Below are positions 10,896 through 21,997 of a stretch of DNA of 64,000 bases, piece after piece. The position numbers and the translations under genes are program-made. The notes below the pieces were generated by a model. It saw only the letters and a list, made by a program, of their open reading frames with translations, made no database searches and was not told where the DNA came from. The stretch's first letter is position 1, and each line of letters starts with the position of its first letter. The stretch comes from Aquanectria penicillioides (lineage: Eukaryota > Ascomycota > Sordariomycetes > Hypocreales > Nectriaceae): positions 1,736,001-1,800,000 of the forward strand of contig PYIU01000009.1 in NCBI GenBank assembly GCA_003415625.1, given 5' to 3'.

Positions 10896-12446
10896 ATGGA
10901 CTGGTATGAGCTTGTCAGTATCAATATTCCCAAAAGAGTGCTTCACTTCTCTTTAAATGAGGATGAAACTACGGGTGATAAGACCCGTATCTTCGAATTC
11001 TCTAACCTCGCTCTCGAGCTATGTCTTTTGTCAGGTAGCCAAGGCGTGGGCTCATGTAAAATCTACGATCTTCATAGCATATTCCCACGACGGAAGCTCG
11101 ATCCCCTACGATATGCAGTTCGACAGAAACTTCAAAATGCTTTTAACGACACCTCATTATTACGATCGTTTGATCTTGAGGTCACTATCCTGCAAGCTCT
11201 AGAGACCATGGCCGAATTTGAGCAGAACTTTGAGAAAGAGATCAACGCTCTCAAGAGCGTGAATGAAGCCGGAATAAATATGAAGGATAGTACCGAGTTC
11301 GACAAAGGCTGGTCTGTGGGAGAGATTTCAAACTGGAATGACGTCGCAAACAACCCTTTCGGGCTCGACGTGTCGACCATCAAGGACACGGCATTTGAGA
11401 TACTGGGCAGGACCCCAAACGAGCTAGTTGAGGGTATTCCAGCCGCATGGCGGGTCATTCACATGGAACCCGTTCTGCGCCCTGATCTCGTGCAAGGATT
11501 CTTGAAATACAGACACTCTCTACGAAATACACTCGAATCTACGATGGGTCAGCTCAGCGACAGGTTGCCGCCTCATTCACAGCTCGAAGGTCGCGTTCGA
11601 TCTGCAATTTCTCGCAGGGATATCATAAATGACATGGCAACTCCTAGAGTTACTTTCCATGGTACTCAGGTGAAATCGGTTGCTTCAATTGTTCGCCACG
11701 GTTTCCGAATACCCGGCGAGAGAGTTGAAAACCATGTTGTTGCTTCTCCTAGATCAGGCATCTCATTTTTACGGGGCATCTATTCCTCTCAAGCTCCCTT
11801 CTACGCTTTATCTTACGCCCAAGGCCAAAAACAGAAGACCCCGGTAGGTTCTTTATCTAGCATGCGTCTCTTTATATGCGCAACTATCATGGGACGCACA
11901 TACCGCAACCAAGATGGCAAGAAGTTGGCCCATGGACCGCAGGTAGAAGGATACGACTCCCATTTCGACTACGGATTCGAGTACATTGTCCACGACACCC
12001 ATGCCATTCTTCCCTGCTACGTTATTCACTTGGATCTGGGGTCAAGCGAGGCGAAGAAAGCATTGGAGGAGGCCCAAAGAAGCCCGACAACGTACATCCA
12101 GAACTCGGGCCCTGCCGAAGGGAATTACCGAGACGGCGGAGAAACCGGCACGGCACCGGGAGACATCAAGCGAAGCAAGGAAGCCCTAAAGGCAGCAGCG
12201 ATGAAGTGGTTCCCGTACGGTTTTGGAACTGCAACTGGTACGAACTTTGTCATAGAAGAAATTGGACGCGTGTCAGAAGACGAAGAAGAGTACGGCGAAT
12301 GGCAAGCGGACAAACATGCCTATGTCCGAGATGAAGAGGGTGATGAGGATGAAAATGAGTACTATGATGATTGGGATGATGAGGGGAATCTTGTCAGGGT
12401 GAAGAGGGGCCTGTTCATGGACCAATACCAGGGCGCACGGCGCTGA
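10896..12446 (+). CDS. PARP-like ADP-ribosyltransferase with acidic C-terminal tail
   Basis: A single open frame of 516 residues from the first ATG (10896). The centre shows the PARP catalytic fold and its H-Y-E triad: His255 in FHGT, Tyr296 in GIYSS followed by ALSYA, and Glu362 in FEYIV before a PCYVIHLD strand. Proteins of this family transfer ADP-ribose from NAD+ to proteins or other acceptors. The intact triad suggests activity, and Glu at the third position is the residue found in polymer-forming members, but polymer formation cannot be assumed. The N-terminal 240 residues match no domain I recognise. The C-terminus is a strongly acidic Glu/Asp/Tyr-rich tail. I see no WGR, BRCT, zinc-finger or E2 domain. 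The true start may lie in an upstream exon. It converges on PRP17, 166 bp away. Confidence 0.7.
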   Translation: MDWYELVSINIPKRVLHFSLNEDETTGDKTRIFEFSNLALELCLLSGSQGVGSCKIYDLHSIFPRRKLDPLRYAVRQKLQNAFNDTSLLRSFDLEVTILQALETMAEFEQNFEKEINALKSVNEAGINMKDSTEFDKGWSVGEISNWNDVANNPFGLDVSTIKDTAFEILGRTPNELVEGIPAAWRVIHMEPVLRPDLVQGFLKYRHSLRNTLESTMGQLSDRLPPHSQLEGRVRSAISRRDIINDMATPRVTFHGTQVKSVASIVRHGFRIPGERVENHVVASPRSGISFLRGIYSSQAPFYALSYAQGQKQKTPVGSLSSMRLFICATIMGRTYRNQDGKKLAHGPQVEGYDSHFDYGFEYIVHDTHAILPCYVIHLDLGSSEAKKALEEAQRSPTTYIQNSGPAEGNYRDGGETGTAPGDIKRSKEALKAAAMKWFPYGFGTATGTNFVIEEIGRVSEDEEEYGEWQADKHAYVRDEEGDEDENEYYDDWDDEGNLVRVKRGLFMDQYQGARR

Positions 12447-12612
12447 AGCCATCACGAGCAAGGGTCTGTTAAGGACACATATCAAGCAAATGCAAAGTCC
12501 AGAAAAACGCGTCCCGTTAGTTATTTTTTTTTTAAAATCTCGTGACCTTCTATGCCCCCAAAAACGCCGTGCCATGCTCTCGTGTCCAGTATTTCTCATT
12601 AGGTAGCCTTGC

Positions 12613-14205
12613 TCAGTCCCAGTATCTGATTTCACCATCCATGCCTGCTGTCACCACCTTGCTAGTTTCCTGCGGGTGCCACTTGACACAGGTGACGGCC
12701 TGGTTACCAGCCTTCAGCTTATGGTACATCTTGCATGTCTTCCAGTCCCAGAAACACACGTAGCCACCTGAGTCACCTGAGACCAGAAACTGGCCATCTG
12801 GACTGCAGTCGAGATCAATTCCAAGGCCGGCGTTGTTGTGTCCACGATAGCTCTTCTTTCTGTTCTGGCGGAACTTATCGTTGGCTCCATAGACCAGGAT
12901 CTGGTTATCAGAGCTTTGATATGCGACATATTTACCGCTCGGGTGTGGAGCAGCACGTGTCATGGGGTACATATCTGGTTCGGCAATGTACTTGATAGGG
13001 ACAGGAATGTTATAATCCCAGGCTCGGAGCGACTTGTCGTCAGACGTCGTCATGAAGCGGCGGTTGTTGTCGACAAATGTGATTGTGTTGATGGCGGCTA
13101 AATGATGGTCATATTCTTGGACCACCTCGTTGGGGGTACGGATATCGAATTGAACAATCTTTTTATCTGACATGCCGGCCAAAAATTCGTTTGAGTGTTC
13201 GGCATCTGGGTTGAACTTAATCACATGGGGGGTCTTGCCGGTGGTGAATTTGCTGACGCATACGCCCTTTTCTGTGTCCCAAAGCTTGATCATTCGATCG
13301 TATGAGGAAGATAGGAATTGGGTGCCGGAGTTGTTGAAGCAAATGTCGGAGAGAGCCTTGGAGTGACCCGAGAATGTCCGCAGCAGCTCGCGTTCATGGA
13401 ATACGTCGAATATCTTGACAGTGGTGTCCGCGCTGGCCGACAAAAGGAGATGTCCCGAGCCAGGAAAGAAGCGCAGCGCGGTAACTGCCTTGGTGTGGCT
13501 CTTCCAGGCATGAATCTGCTTCTTGGGGATGTAGTTGGTGATGCTTCCAATGTCCTTCTTGAGATCAATATCCAGATCTTGAGGAACGTGCATGTATGAT
13601 CTGCCCTGGTAATCGTACTCGGCGGATCCGTGGAAAGTCGTTGTTTCGTCGCCCATGTCTTCAACCTCTTTTCGCCTTGCCAAGGCTCTTGCAGGTGCTT
13701 GGACTACAGTTCCACTCTCAACGACTTCATCTTCCTCCTCTTCGATGATCTCATATTCTTCATCGCTAGCGAGTTCCTCGTCCTCTCCTACAACCTCGTA
13801 CTCGGGTCTCTTATACTTGGCCCATGGTCCAACGTAGGCACCCGGGCCCTCAGCAACACTTGCGTCGCCTTTCTTCTCCCTGCCAGCACGAATTCGTGCA
13901 GCCTCTGCCTTGATTTGGGCATTGGTTTGGAACTCTCTCTCAGGACCTCCCTTCCTCTCAACCGCCCGGTGCTTGGTCCTGAATGTATGTTCGCTCACAA
14001 ATGTTTCTTCCGCATGGCCAGTTAGAATGTTCTTGCGCTTTAGTGCATTCGAGTCGTCTTTGAAGGGGTTCGAAGGGCCAAGTTGAGGACGCGACAGATC
14101 TTCCGCCGAGTAAGGTATGACGGCATGGGCCGGTTCTGCTTGCTCTCGAATAATGAGCGCATCTTGAGGCGCCATATTTGGCGGGTATTCGCCAAAGTCC
14201 GCCAT
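12613..14205 (-). CDS. PRP17: Pre-mRNA-processing factor 17 (WD40 splicing factor)
   Basis: A single-exon gene encoding 530 residues from the ATG at 14205; an in-frame ATG at 14229 adds eight residues. Prp17/Cdc40 acts in the second catalytic step of splicing in the nucleus. The N-terminal region is the conserved disordered arm (DLSRPQLGPSNPF, then the ILTGHAEETFVSEHTFRTKHRAV region). The C-terminal 300 residues form a seven-bladed WD40 propeller, with repeats such as the HTKAVTALRFFPGSGHLLLS stretch and IKLWD and IRYWD blade ends. The protein ends at IRYWD, as usual for the family. A purely acidic stretch precedes the propeller. Confidence 0.92.
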   Translation of the reverse strand: MADFGEYPPNMAPQDALIIREQAEPAHAVIPYSAEDLSRPQLGPSNPFKDDSNALKRKNILTGHAEETFVSEHTFRTKHRAVERKGGPEREFQTNAQIKAEAARIRAGREKKGDASVAEGPGAYVGPWAKYKRPEYEVVGEDEELASDEEYEIIEEEEDEVVESGTVVQAPARALARRKEVEDMGDETTTFHGSAEYDYQGRSYMHVPQDLDIDLKKDIGSITNYIPKKQIHAWKSHTKAVTALRFFPGSGHLLLSASADTTVKIFDVFHERELLRTFSGHSKALSDICFNNSGTQFLSSSYDRMIKLWDTEKGVCVSKFTTGKTPHVIKFNPDAEHSNEFLAGMSDKKIVQFDIRTPNEVVQEYDHHLAAINTITFVDNNRRFMTTSDDKSLRAWDYNIPVPIKYIAEPDMYPMTRAAPHPSGKYVAYQSSDNQILVYGANDKFRQNRKKSYRGHNNAGLGIDLDCSPDGQFLVSGDSGGYVCFWDWKTCKMYHKLKAGNQAVTCVKWHPQETSKVVTAGMDGEIRYWD

Positions 14206-14819
14206 ATTGGAAATGTTGGGAAGGGCCAATGTTCAAGTTTTTCAAACGCGACTTTCACAAACGGATGGCTAAGCTATCGCGACTCGGCACCTTGGCAGGC
14301 CTGGAAAAGCGGGTGGTCACGTGATTGGATATTTGCGCTTGGGTGCACCCAGAATTCCCCATGATACAAACAGCGGAGAGGCCATACACACAAGATGTAA
14401 TTAGATCGTAATATTGAGTATTATCGGATGTAATTCCTTAGTTTGATTATTGCTCAATTATCATGCTAGGATGTTGATCGAACACATGTTGAGGAGGCGA
14501 CATAGCGCGCAACTCCCGCACACCAGCTCGTTACACGACCTAGCCGCTACGAAATAATCAACCAGAGCGCCAGCCGGCATGATAGCACGTTATATACGCC
14601 AAGCCCGCCTCTTTAAAAACCGTCATCAATCTATACCATCTTCCACTCGTTATATACTGCATCAGCAGACTCATCCCCTCGTCCCGAGACTTGCCAGTCA
14701 ACACTGTCCGAGCATGAGTTGAACTCCAAAAAGCCTCCTAACTGGTGCTGTCTGTAGCCGATGGCGCTAGAAGCAAGCCAGGAACCGTGCCGTGATTAAC
14801 GATGTTGTCGACGGGGCGC
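14206..14819. other. Intergenic between PRP17 and ERV14
   Basis: About 600 bp holding the PRP17 promoter and, at its distal end, the ERV14 3' UTR. No open frame of note. Confidence 0.5.
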
Positions 14820-15471
14820 TTAGGAGGACTCGTCACGGATGAGGGCGACGATCATGCTGTAGAGGTAAAAGAAGAACATGATGAGGTGGAAGCCCAACTT
14901 GAAGAAAGATTCCTGTTGCATTATTAGAAAACGGGAACGGAAACGAAATGGTGCTTGGCTTGACCCGCATACCTTCTTGTGGACGTTGAGCTTGCGGAAG
15001 ATCTCGGTAGCGTCGAGTAGGTGAGTGTTGTCGACAATCCTAGGATCTAGTTAGACACAAAAAAAAAAATCGGCAGCGCACAGCAGGTCTGAGGACGCAC
15101 TTCTTGACGTTCCAGCCAAGGAGAGGCAAGTTGAGAATCAGAGGAACCCAGTATCCGTTGATCAGGAAGAGGAAGGTCAGGAAACCGTGAACAGCGGCCT
15201 CGGGGATGATATAGGTGTTGAGTCGGTTGCAGAGGTCAATGGGGTTAATGTAATCGCTGTAGAAAAAAACGGTAAGCCTTTGGGTTTATGGGTCGAGCGG
15301 CAGCAGATGCGCATTGCTGTAGCGCAGATTTTTGGCACAGAAGCGGGAAGGAAGGGTTGCGACATACCACTCGAGATCACTGTACATGATAGTGAAGAAA
15401 ACCTGGAGAAACAGGTTGACGGCGTTAATCAACACCGACAGGAGAAATAGCCAAGCCTCTCCGGACATCAT
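14820..15471 (-). CDS. ERV14: ER-derived vesicle cargo receptor, cornichon family
   Basis: Four exons on the minus strand: 15368-15471, 15101-15256, 14973-15039 and 14820-14912, encoding 139 residues (138 from the second Met). The yeast homologue is 138. The introns are 111, 61 and 60 nt. Erv14/cornichon loads transmembrane cargo into COPII vesicles at the ER. The protein shows the family signature near the start ([20 protein letters not shown]), a [13 protein letters not shown] loop completed across intron 1, [20 protein letters not shown], and a C-terminal membrane segment [13 protein letters not shown]. All junctions keep the frame. Confidence 0.93.
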
Positions 15472-16765
15472 TTTGGCGAGTTTTGTGGGTGTAGAAGGTG
15501 GAAGATGAGGTCGAAGCCGAGGCGATTATCTCAAGTGAAGGACAGCTGTTCGGGGAGCTCAGTCACAAGCTCCTATTTGCGCGCGCCGACAAGGGTTGCT
15601 CGTCCGACCGTGGGAAAAAGCGGGAAGACTGCGAGGAGGAATGGGGGAGAAGAAAAAAAAAAGTCGTAGCCTTGACAGAAGAGTCGAGGTCAAGTGCTTC
15701 AAGTCCTGAGGCGGGCAGCAGAGGTGGGGGAGGAGGATGAGGAGGAGGAGGAGTGGGAAGAAGTTTGGTGGCAGGCAGAGAGGATGGTGTGGTGGTGGTA
15801 GTAGCGGTAGAATGGCACTGGCTGTGACTGTGGGAGCGGGAGGTAGTAGTAGTGGTTCAGTGTTGGCGCTGGGTGCGGGTGCGGGTGCGGGTGGAGAGGC
15901 AATCCCTCGTAGAAGACGGAGGAAGCCTGGCGCGTGCTCCCAGTGGAGAGTGCCCGGCCCAGCTGCGGCCGTGGTCTTGGATGAGTTAGCGGCCATGATG
16001 GAGGAGGCTCGGTGGCTCTACAAGCCGCCGCTGGGTCCATGCTCCAGCCCACTCATTGAGCCTAATGCGCCTATTCGTACAGAGCCTACAGAGAGCCTAC
16101 TGCACACATAGCCTACCGTGCCAACTGTGCCCTACAGATGCCGATTCGGTGGCGGGAGGGTGGCGCGTGGCGCGTCCCTCCCCTGGAACGGTAAGTGTGG
16201 CTGGGAGCAGGCCCGGCCCTGTCGAATGTGGTGAATGTCCGCATACGTGTATGTACCTATGCGCCGTGCCCAGCGGTGCCGGCATGACCATGGAATTTAA
16301 TTGTTCCTGTCTGCTTGCGTCTTGGACAAGGGGCCCCCCAGCTCATAAGTTCTGCCATTTGCGTCACACCACATGACAGACTTCTGCATCCGGAGCCCCA
16401 CGCTGACAACTCGGCCGGAACCTTGAGCGTGCCCTCAGCTGCTGGCCGCCCCCCCTCTCCCGTACCAGCATTGATGCAACGGGAACACTTAGTAGCGGAC
16501 TCAAACTATCGGATGCATCCTTCTTTTTCCTCTTGGTCTTGTCCAAATTGGGCCATATCATCATTTTCATTCGTCGCTTCGGAACTCTTCTCATCTTGCT
16601 GTCGCTGTATCCACTAACCCAACCGCCAAGTTTCAACAACCTATCAAACTCCACACAATGCGTTCCATGATACCATAAATCTATGATTCACGCCCCTCAA
16701 CAACCATAACTCCTCCTCTCCAGTCTGTCTTGCAAAGTTCAATTGTGATGGGTGAGATGATATGC
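15472..16765. other. Intergenic, purine-rich promoter region of ERV14
   Basis: About 1.3 kb upstream of ERV14. From 15640 to 15900 the plus strand is extremely purine-rich, with GGA/GAG runs, GTAGTAGTAGT and a GGGTGC repeat, so the ERV14 coding strand is a long C/T tract. Minus-strand open frames here translate into Pro/Leu/His repeats and look like artefacts of this composition. Confidence 0.5.
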
Positions 16766-18167
16766 TTAAGCCGACTTGGTTGCATCTGCGTTGGCTTCAA
16801 TTCTAGGGAGGGGACCACCTGGGGAGTCCTCCAGTCTGGCCGTCAAGACTTCAACTCCGTCTTCGGTAACCAGCAGGGTGTGCTCTATCCATCGAGTTAG
16901 TCGGTTGAGATGTCTCCGTTCGTGGCTTCAGGTTCTCATACCAAATTGGGCAGTGAATTTGCCATCGATAGTTGTGCTAGTCCAGTTGTCTGGCCAGGTA
17001 ATGTCTCGGTACTTGCCCAGAGCAATCATTGGCTCAATAGTGAAGGTCATTCCGGGCTTGCACTCGCCAACTGCCTTATTTTTGGCATAATGGGGGACAT
17101 TCGGGGGGGAGTGGAAGAGCTTGCCGACGCCGTGACCACAATACGTGCGGATGACACTACAGTTATACTTCTTTGCGACCTTCTCGATAATGTTGCCGAA
17201 CTCTCGAACTAGAACTCCCGGCTTGACGGCCTTGATGGATTCCTCCAAGCATTCTCGGGCGGTTTCGACCACACGAACTACGTCGGGGTCAGCCTTGGCC
17301 TTGTCGCCGATGTAATATGTCTCGTTGAGATCCGCATGGTATCCTTCATGATATAGAGAGACGTCGATGTTCAGGATATCGCCATCAAGAAGGACGCGTT
17401 GATCAGGGATGCCGTGGCAGATGACTTCATTCACGGATGTGCAGCATGACTTGGGGAAATGGTTATAGTTCAGAGGCGACGGGTAAGACTTTGCCTCATG
17501 TTAGTCAACAAGCCTCAAGCATGGATACTCTCGGGTGTGGGCGGGAAATGTCACAGACGTACGCTGCGCTCGATGCAGGCCTTGTGGACGAGCTCATCGA
17601 TGTAGTCAGTGGTGACTCCTGGCTTCGCCGCAGCTGCGGCGATATCGAGAACCTCTCGGGCGAGTCGACAGACCTTTCGCATTGCATCCTGTCCTGCTTT
17701 GTCGAGGATGTCGATTTTGTTGCGCTGGGTTAGGGATCGGCTATACTTAGGGTTGCCATCCTGCCACCAGACTGGATGGGGGATGGACTTGGGGAGGGTT
17801 CGATGCGGCGAGAGAGGATAGACAGGTCGGAGTGTACCGGAGAAAGGAAAGTTGGGAAACGGGTTGTAGTAGCCGGTAGCTAGACCTGGTGAGATTGCTT
17901 TCGGGGGAGAAAGTGGTGGAGGATATTACTTTGCGATTTGTGCATCGTTTTATGAATGCTCTACGAACCTCATTAGCGACGAGGCTCTATCATAGGCTTT
18001 GGATGGCAGCTGTAGCCACGTACCCAGTTCTTCTTGAAGCAGTCCTGCGAACAGAAAAAGCTATCCTTGACACCAAGTTTCAGGCAGGTCGGGCACTGAA
18101 GAGAGCCTGCGTCATTCTCACAGTCCGCGCCCAAACACTTTTTCTTCGCAGGCGGTTCGGAGGTCAT
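16766..18167 (-). CDS. MAP1: Methionine aminopeptidase 1
   Basis: Five exons on the minus strand: 18024-18167, 17930-17960, 17563-17879, 16942-17488 and 16766-16884, giving about 385 residues. The enzyme removes the initiator methionine from nascent proteins at the ribosome. Residues 11-43 form the MYND-like zinc finger typical of eukaryotic type 1 enzymes (C11, C16, C25, C28, C39, C43). The pita-bread catalytic domain follows with the five metal ligands: Asp in NIDV, Asp in DLNETYY, His in GHGVGKLFH, Glu in FTIEPM and Glu in FEHTLLVT, the last created by the final splice. Exon 2 is only 31 nt. The acceptor after it is ambiguous by 6 nt (17879 or 17885); both keep the frame. I favoured 17879 because it has a better-placed branch site. 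Confidence 0.92.
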
Positions 18168-18622
18168 GCTGTCGACGTTAGAGGGGTAATTTGGAACGAA
18201 GAAGTTCGCTAAGGGTGTGAAAGGTAGGCCGTGGTGTTTGACAGAATGCCGAAGTTTCAGCCAAGGTAAGAACAAAAAGAAATATAGCCCTGCTAATAGC
18301 GCGACAACTTGATCAAACTGTTGTTGCAGAGCTTTGAAGCTGTGATGTGCAACTTTTAGATGCAAAAGAAGGTCTCTCCACATTGGTGGTGGTGGGGCTT
18401 GCCACAGACGCTAAATCCGTCTTGCCGAGAGATTGGTATGCATCCAGTGAATCGAAGCTTTGCCCCTAGAGTACTTTACCGTTCTAACGGGGTAGCTACC
18501 TTTGTTACCCATTTTTATCTTATCGGAATCCCTGGCGCCGACCTCCGAGTCCGTCAAGTCAGTGTGACTGTCATTCTAGAGGCGTCTTTCCGTTCGCCCT
18601 TGGCAACTTTCAAAAACCAAAG
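18168..18622. other. Shared divergent promoter, MAP1 / KMO
   Basis: 455 bp between two divergently transcribed genes, so it must hold both promoters. I see no TATA box or named motif that I can support. Confidence 0.45.
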
Positions 18623-20459
18623 ATGGGGAAGCCTCAGAAGATTATTGTTGTCGGCGCTGGCCCTGTAGGATCGCTAGCGGCTCTGTATGCTGCTCAGCGA
18701 GGCCATGAAGTTGAGGTCTATGAGCTACGGCCTGGTGAGTCCTGATTCCTCTTGAGCTTTTACTATTCTTTTGTACTATTCGTCTTGGGTCAATAGGCGC
18801 AGAGCAGTTGCGCCAGGGTCAAAATAACCTCAATGTCCCAAGCCCATATTCCCCTCATGGTTTCACCCAGCCTTGAACATCATATGGACCCAATCGTTTC
18901 AACTTCGCAAGTCTAGGCGTCTAATTAGTCCCAGACCTCAGAGACCCCGGTACCATCCCGCTCAACTTCACCAGGTCTATCAACCTAGCGATTTCAGAGC
19001 GCGGAATCAATGCTATGCGTCATGCTGGCCTCTCTGGCCTCTTGGATCATGTAATGTCTACTACTATCCCAATGAGGGGACGCATGATCCATGGAAGGAG
19101 GCCCAATGGTGCTTTGTTTGAACAGTCTCAGGACTACGACGCCAAAGGAAGAGTAAGGATAATTACCTCAATCTATTAAAACTACCACTGAGTATTGATG
19201 CGCTCAACTTAGGCTATTCATGCCATCGACAGGGCAGGCCTAAATAAACGAGTTCTTGACATCCTAGACGGCATGCCCAATGTTAAGTTATTCTTCAACC
19301 ACAAGCTTACTGGAGCAGACTATCGAGCATGCCGAGCGTGGTTCGAAGTCCAAGACGGCGGCTCAGACAAAACGCCCCGTCCCAAGGAAATCAGCATCAC
19401 TTTTGATCTCATGATTGGCGCCGATGGCGCTCATTCTGCCGTTCGTTATCACCTCATGAAGTTCACCCGAATGAACTACCAGCAGGAATACATTGACACT
19501 CTTTGGTGCGAGTTTCAACTTGGGCCTGTTCTCACGGAGACCGCAGGCGACCCTCTAGCCAAGTTTAGAATTTCCCCAAACCATTTGCATATTTGGCCTG
19601 GCAAAGACTTTATGTTTATTGCGATCCCTAGTGATGTATGCTACTCAGGTCCGGCCTGTTGACTATCCCTGCTAACGCTTGGACTTAGGACGGTTCTTTC
19701 ACTTGTACACTTTTCATGCCAAGCAAAGAATTTGCTGATCTTGAAAGCAACCCATCCAATTTGCCCTCGTTCTTTAACAAGCATTTTCCAGGTGTCACAG
19801 ATCTAATTCCAGCCGAAGACCTCATTCAGTCTTTCGAATCAAATCCTCATCTTCCACTCATCAGCTTGAAATGCAAGCCGTATCACTACGGCTCATCATG
19901 TGTCATTGTTGGAGATGCGGCGCATGCTATGGTTCCGTTCTACGGACAAGGAATGAATGCAGGAATGGAGGACGTCAGGATTTTATTTTCGATTCTCGAC
20001 AAGCACGCCCGAATGGATGAGACGAACAACCCAGCCAGTGAGTCGACATCGACAACCTCCACCTTCCAAAGATCCCTAGCCCTGGCCGAATACTCCGCCA
20101 TTAGGCCAGCCGACGCCCACGCGATTAATGATCTCGCGTTACAGAACTACGTAGAGATGAGATCATCAGTTCTATCTACTCGGTATCGACTTCGAAAGTA
20201 CCTTGAGGAGCTTATGAGCATTCACCTCCCCGGCGTCGGCTGGCAAACCAAATACTCTCGGGTCAGCTTTAGCAACGAAGGATACCTGGATGTCATTCGG
20301 AAAAGTGATGCGCAAGGCAAGGCCCTAGTGAGAGGCTTCTTTACCCTAGTAGCCAGCCCTTTTGTGGCCTCTGCAGTTATTTTTGGCTACAAACATCGGC
20401 GAACAATTGGGAATTTCATGCAAGCTGTGCGAACTTTGATGGCAGAGGGTCGCCACTGA
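18623..20459 (+). CDS. BNA4: Kynurenine 3-monooxygenase
   Basis: Four exons: 18623-18734, 18935-19152, 19213-19635 and 19689-20459, encoding 507 residues. The introns are 200, 60 and 53 nt. The enzyme hydroxylates kynurenine to 3-hydroxykynurenine with FAD, NADPH and O2 in the tryptophan-to-NAD pathway, at the mitochondrial outer membrane. The N-terminal FAD fold shows [10 protein letters not shown]. The substrate/FAD region has [17 protein letters not shown], and the [21 protein letters not shown] motif is complete. A hydrophobic segment near the end ([18 protein letters not shown]) fits the membrane anchor of the family. The first intron is longer than usual; I placed it because only the acceptor at 18934 restores the DLRDP continuation. 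Confidence 0.92.
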
Positions 20460-21496
20460 ACGACCGGACCGGGATCCACCAAGTTCTCTGTACCATAGTG
20501 TCTGAAGATCTCAAAGAAATTCGAGATATATATTTTAATATCTAAGCTTGTGTGTAATCCTAGTAAGATGAATCATCTTAACACTCTAGATTCGATGTTC
20601 TTGGCGATTGAGAGAAGGTTAGTCACGTTAGGCGGTGCACGGGACAGCATCGAACGTCCACAATCAGTTGCGTTATCCTTTGTTCTTGGGAGAGCATTAA
20701 GCGCCATTTTCATCCTGCTATATTTCATGATGTTTCTTTAATCTTGTTGTTGAGCACTCGCGGGGACAATCTTTTTAGAGTAGAAATATCCATATTTTGC
20801 ACTTGGGGGTCCCAGTACTCAATATCAATAGTGTAGTAAGGTGGTGGCTGACCATCAATTGAGGTATATTGCAAGAAAATGAGACCTTCTCCTGTTTTAT
20901 CACATAGATTGCCCGATTTTGATCAATAAACGATACTCAACTAAAGTAAAAAAAAAAAAAACCGAAAACGAACTGTTCTCCGAATTTCAACATGATAATG
21001 GCTGTGAAGGACCACTCGCTTATGTTGGGAGGTTTCTTTTTCTATGCATTAATGAGAAGTATTCATTTGAACGAATTTTGGTTTGATTGCTTAGTCATGC
21101 TCTTCGACGGTTCCGAAATTTTGGCGATGGTTTCTCTGGACTACCCAACACTGACCCATCGCGGCACACTGAGCAATCCAAAAACTGAGCAATCCAAAAA
21201 CTTTGGCAACGCTGGCTCGCGAACGCAGTTGCGAAATTGTCACTGACCAATTGGCCCATTATCAACCTCGAGGCTTTGGAGGCGGTTCGCAAGCTACGCC
21301 AAGGTGAGTCCCGATATTACCCTCGTGATCCCCTCTCCCCCGGCCATCGTTTGCTAACTTGCATCTTGCTCAGTCTGATTGAACAGGGTGCGCACATCGG
21401 TTGACAAAAAAAAGGGGGCCACCTGACGCCGTCCATCTTCATAATTTCCTACACCTCTGCTCGAAACCGCCTTCTCGACGCTCATCGCTGCCCATC
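20460..21496. other. Intergenic upstream of uS8m
   Basis: About 1 kb. Contains an A run near 20948, a perfect tandem 16-bp duplication at 21168-21199, a CCAAT box within ACCAATTGG near 21245, and a well-formed putative 5' UTR intron (see separate entry). No supported protein gene. Confidence 0.45.
21304..21373 (+). other. Putative 5' UTR intron of the uS8m gene
   Basis: GTGAGT donor at 21304, GCTAAC branch site at about 21352 and CTCAG acceptor at 21373, 70 nt in all, about 120 nt upstream of the uS8m ATG. All three signals match the coding introns of this window. No transcript evidence. Confidence 0.5.
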
Positions 21497-21997
21497 ATGC
21501 CCTCGATTTTGAACATCGCGAACATGTGTTCGCACCTACAAAACGCTTCGAAAGCACGCCTAGGTATTACCTCGGTCAAGAATTGCAAGTATAACTTGCA
21601 TCTAGCCCTCGCCCTGCACCGATCCGGCTTTTTCTCATCTGTCTACCGTGCGGGACCTCACCCGCCAACCCCCGACCAGATGGTCTCACAAGAGAGCGAG
21701 AAACTCACCAGCGCAAATGTCGCCACCATGCGACTATGGCTCGGCCTTAAATACTGGGATGGCAAGCCAGTTCTTTCAAAGGCCACAGCAATCAGCACTC
21801 CGAAGCGTATATTAACCGCCGACATCACTGAGCTGGCACGATTGACAAGGGGCTTCCCTACGAAGCTCAAGGGCGGTGTCGTGCCTGGCTTGAACTTGGG
21901 TGAATGCATGTATGTTTCCACCTCGCGGGGCGTGTTGGAGGCCAGAGAAGCTTTGGCTCGGAAAACTGGCGGCGTCTTGATGTGCCGGGTGTCATAG
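21497..21997 (+). CDS. MRPS8: Mitochondrial small-subunit ribosomal protein uS8m
   Basis: A single-exon gene for 166 residues. uS8m binds the central domain of mitochondrial small-subunit rRNA. The start fits the family: a short lead, then MCSHLQNASKARLGITSV and LHLALALHRSGFFSSVYR. The C-terminal half holds the GECMYVSTSRGVLEAREAL segment, the conserved S8 core, and the protein ends soon after a TGG turn. An in-frame ATG or alternative codon further upstream would add an uncharacteristic extension, so I chose 21497. The next gene converges on it. Confidence 0.88.
   Translation: MPSILNIANMCSHLQNASKARLGITSVKNCKYNLHLALALHRSGFFSSVYRAGPHPPTPDQMVSQESEKLTSANVATMRLWLGLKYWDGKPVLSKATAISTPKRILTADITELARLTRGFPTKLKGGVVPGLNLGECMYVSTSRGVLEAREALARKTGGVLMCRVS

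Noticed and set aside
15559..15996. Pro/Leu-rich minus-strand open frame upstream of ERV14
   Set aside because: Product of a long C/T tract in the ERV14 promoter.
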